Shown here: positions 21,440 to 22,359 of the stretch, piece after piece
Layout: each line of letters begins with the position of its first letter
Position numbering within the stretch: position 1 is the stretch's first letter
Virus record (IMG/VR): IMGVR_UViG_3300028569_000182
Location: 1-22,359 of that record
Length of the DNA: 22,359 bases
Source of the DNA: a virus
Strand: one strand, 5' to 3'
Position numbers and translations under genes: made by a program
The notes under the pieces: generated by a model
The model's database searches: none
Told to the model about the DNA's origin: nothing
The model's input: the letters and a program-made list of their open reading frames with translations, nothing else

Positions 21440-22359
21440 TAGTCTCTATTTGTATAAATAAAGATTACCACAAAGAGACACACAAATCAACTGTTTGTAA
21501 ACCTTTGGGTAATAAGCAAACCCAGTTATATAATTCTGCTAAAAAACGTTATGCGTTTAACCCTGCCGAGCAAGTCGGAACAGTGGATAATTACACCTTT
21601 AACAAGTTATCCCCAGCCTATCAAAAAGTATGGGGTGCGTTATGTACATTAGCTAAAACGGTTGAGACTACACAGCAAGGCAGCCCACGCGCTTATGAGT
21701 TTGGGGACAAGATTTGGTTATCTGCTAAAGCTGAAACAATAGCCGAGCGGGCAAATATTACGGTAAGAACATATTTTAGGGCTGTAAATCATTTTATTGA
21801 GCTGGGTTGGTTGGAGCGTTATAAGTGTAACAACACAAACGGGCGTAAAAATAATTTTGCTCCTGTTTTTTATAGAATCACTTTATCGCCGTCTGCTATC
21901 AAAAAAACCATGATGCTACTTACCTCGTTTTTGCAGCTTCTATGCTTTACAAAACCATGTCATACAGACACTAAACTCTATAGTAATATATATATAAATA
22001 AGACTCTAAATATTGTAAGTAATGTGACAAAAGCGCACATGTTTGGTTATGCTAAGTCATTTAACAACCCTTTTATAAAAAAAGGAGGGGGAGGGGAGAT
22101 GAGCGAAGCGACAATCAACCATGTTTTAGAGGAGTTGGCCTTAACAATCACACCAGCCACTACAGAAAACCAATTGCGTAGTCAGGTCAATACCATATTG
22201 TGCAAACACCTTAAACGTGATGAGGTTGATTATAGAGTCGTTGAACAAGCCACCAAGCGAGCTATTGCATATATCAGCAAAAAACGCGGTGAGCAGAGAT
22301 TACGCAAAACGCAAGAATATATGGCAAGCCGTCCTTTTGGGGTTATGGGTAATACGCCA
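21418..22359 (+). CDS. Winged-helix replication-initiation-type protein, 3'-partial
   Basis: The frame is open from ATG 21418 to the end of the window (314 codons, no stop). Residues about 62-145 form a winged helix-turn-helix: LSPAYQKVWGALCTLAK, a YEFGDKIWLSAKAETIAERA strand-helix, then NITVRTYFRAVNHFIELGWL as the recognition helix and a basic wing ending FAPVFYRITL. This arrangement is common in phage replication initiators and replisome organisers. Residues about 150-220 are a linker with a KKGGGGE low-complexity stretch. From 228 a helical domain follows that may contact helicase or loader. The tandem repeats upstream would be a natural binding site and origin (inference). The AAAGGA SD lies 13 nt before the ATG, within the last repeat. 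Confidence 0.72.
   Translation, partial: MYKSLTELVSICINKDYHKETHKSTVCKPLGNKQTQLYNSAKKRYAFNPAEQVGTVDNYTFNKLSPAYQKVWGALCTLAKTVETTQQGSPRAYEFGDKIWLSAKAETIAERANITVRTYFRAVNHFIELGWLERYKCNNTNGRKNNFAPVFYRITLSPSAIKKTMMLLTSFLQLLCFTKPCHTDTKLYSNIYINKTLNIVSNVTKAHMFGYAKSFNNPFIKKGGGGEMSEATINHVLEELALTITPATTENQLRSQVNTILCKHLKRDEVDYRVVEQATKRAIAYISKKRGEQRLRKTQEYMASRPFGVMGNTP

Overview
The window is part of a dsDNA tailed-phage genome with a podovirus-like layout (or a prophage of one) and AT-rich base composition. The capsid protein reads as a member of the N4 gp56-like major capsid family. It is followed by adaptor, nozzle, ejection and tail-fibre genes, nearly all on the + strand and closely spaced with good Shine-Dalgarno (SD) sites. 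The host cannot be named from sequence alone. The sigma70-like promoters and the ERF recombinase suit a bacterial host.

Layout: 1-1121 holds the end of the head-assembly block, a conserved small protein and a coiled-coil scaffold candidate. 1151-1810 (- strand) is a free-standing HNH endonuclease. 2006-4372 is the major capsid gene, broken into three exons (104, 14 and 198 codons) by two group I introns. The first intron carries a double-motif LAGLIDADG endonuclease and the second is a compact 204-nt ribozyme without an ORF. 4382-8057 holds head/neck-associated proteins, an adaptor candidate and a gp53-like fibre. 8059-10674 is a nozzle-like tail protein. 10862-14417 contains a small virion protein and two candidate ejection proteins. 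14417-14850 (- strand) is a moron-like unit with its own promoter, a ribbon-helix-helix (RHH) regulator, a small membrane protein and a terminator. 14918-18921 holds tail-fibre genes, ending with a large fibre that has a C1q-like tip. 18931-19414 holds two small late genes.

From 19422 on the layout changes to early-type genes. Leftward genes encode an ERF single-strand annealing protein, a small zinc-ribbon protein and an unknown 122-aa protein. Rightward genes encode a helix-turn-helix (HTH) protein, a Cys-rich small protein and, after a set of tandem repeats, a winged-helix replication-type protein that runs off the end of the window. Two palindromes at early promoters are candidate operators.

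The most striking system is the capsid gene. Conceptual removal of introns 2318-3529 and 3572-3775 restores one continuous 316-aa capsid protein. The middle exon is only 42 nt and was found by translating the apparent spacer between the two visible capsid fragments. The HNH gene next door makes three mobile elements packed into about 2.6 kb around the gene the virion needs most.
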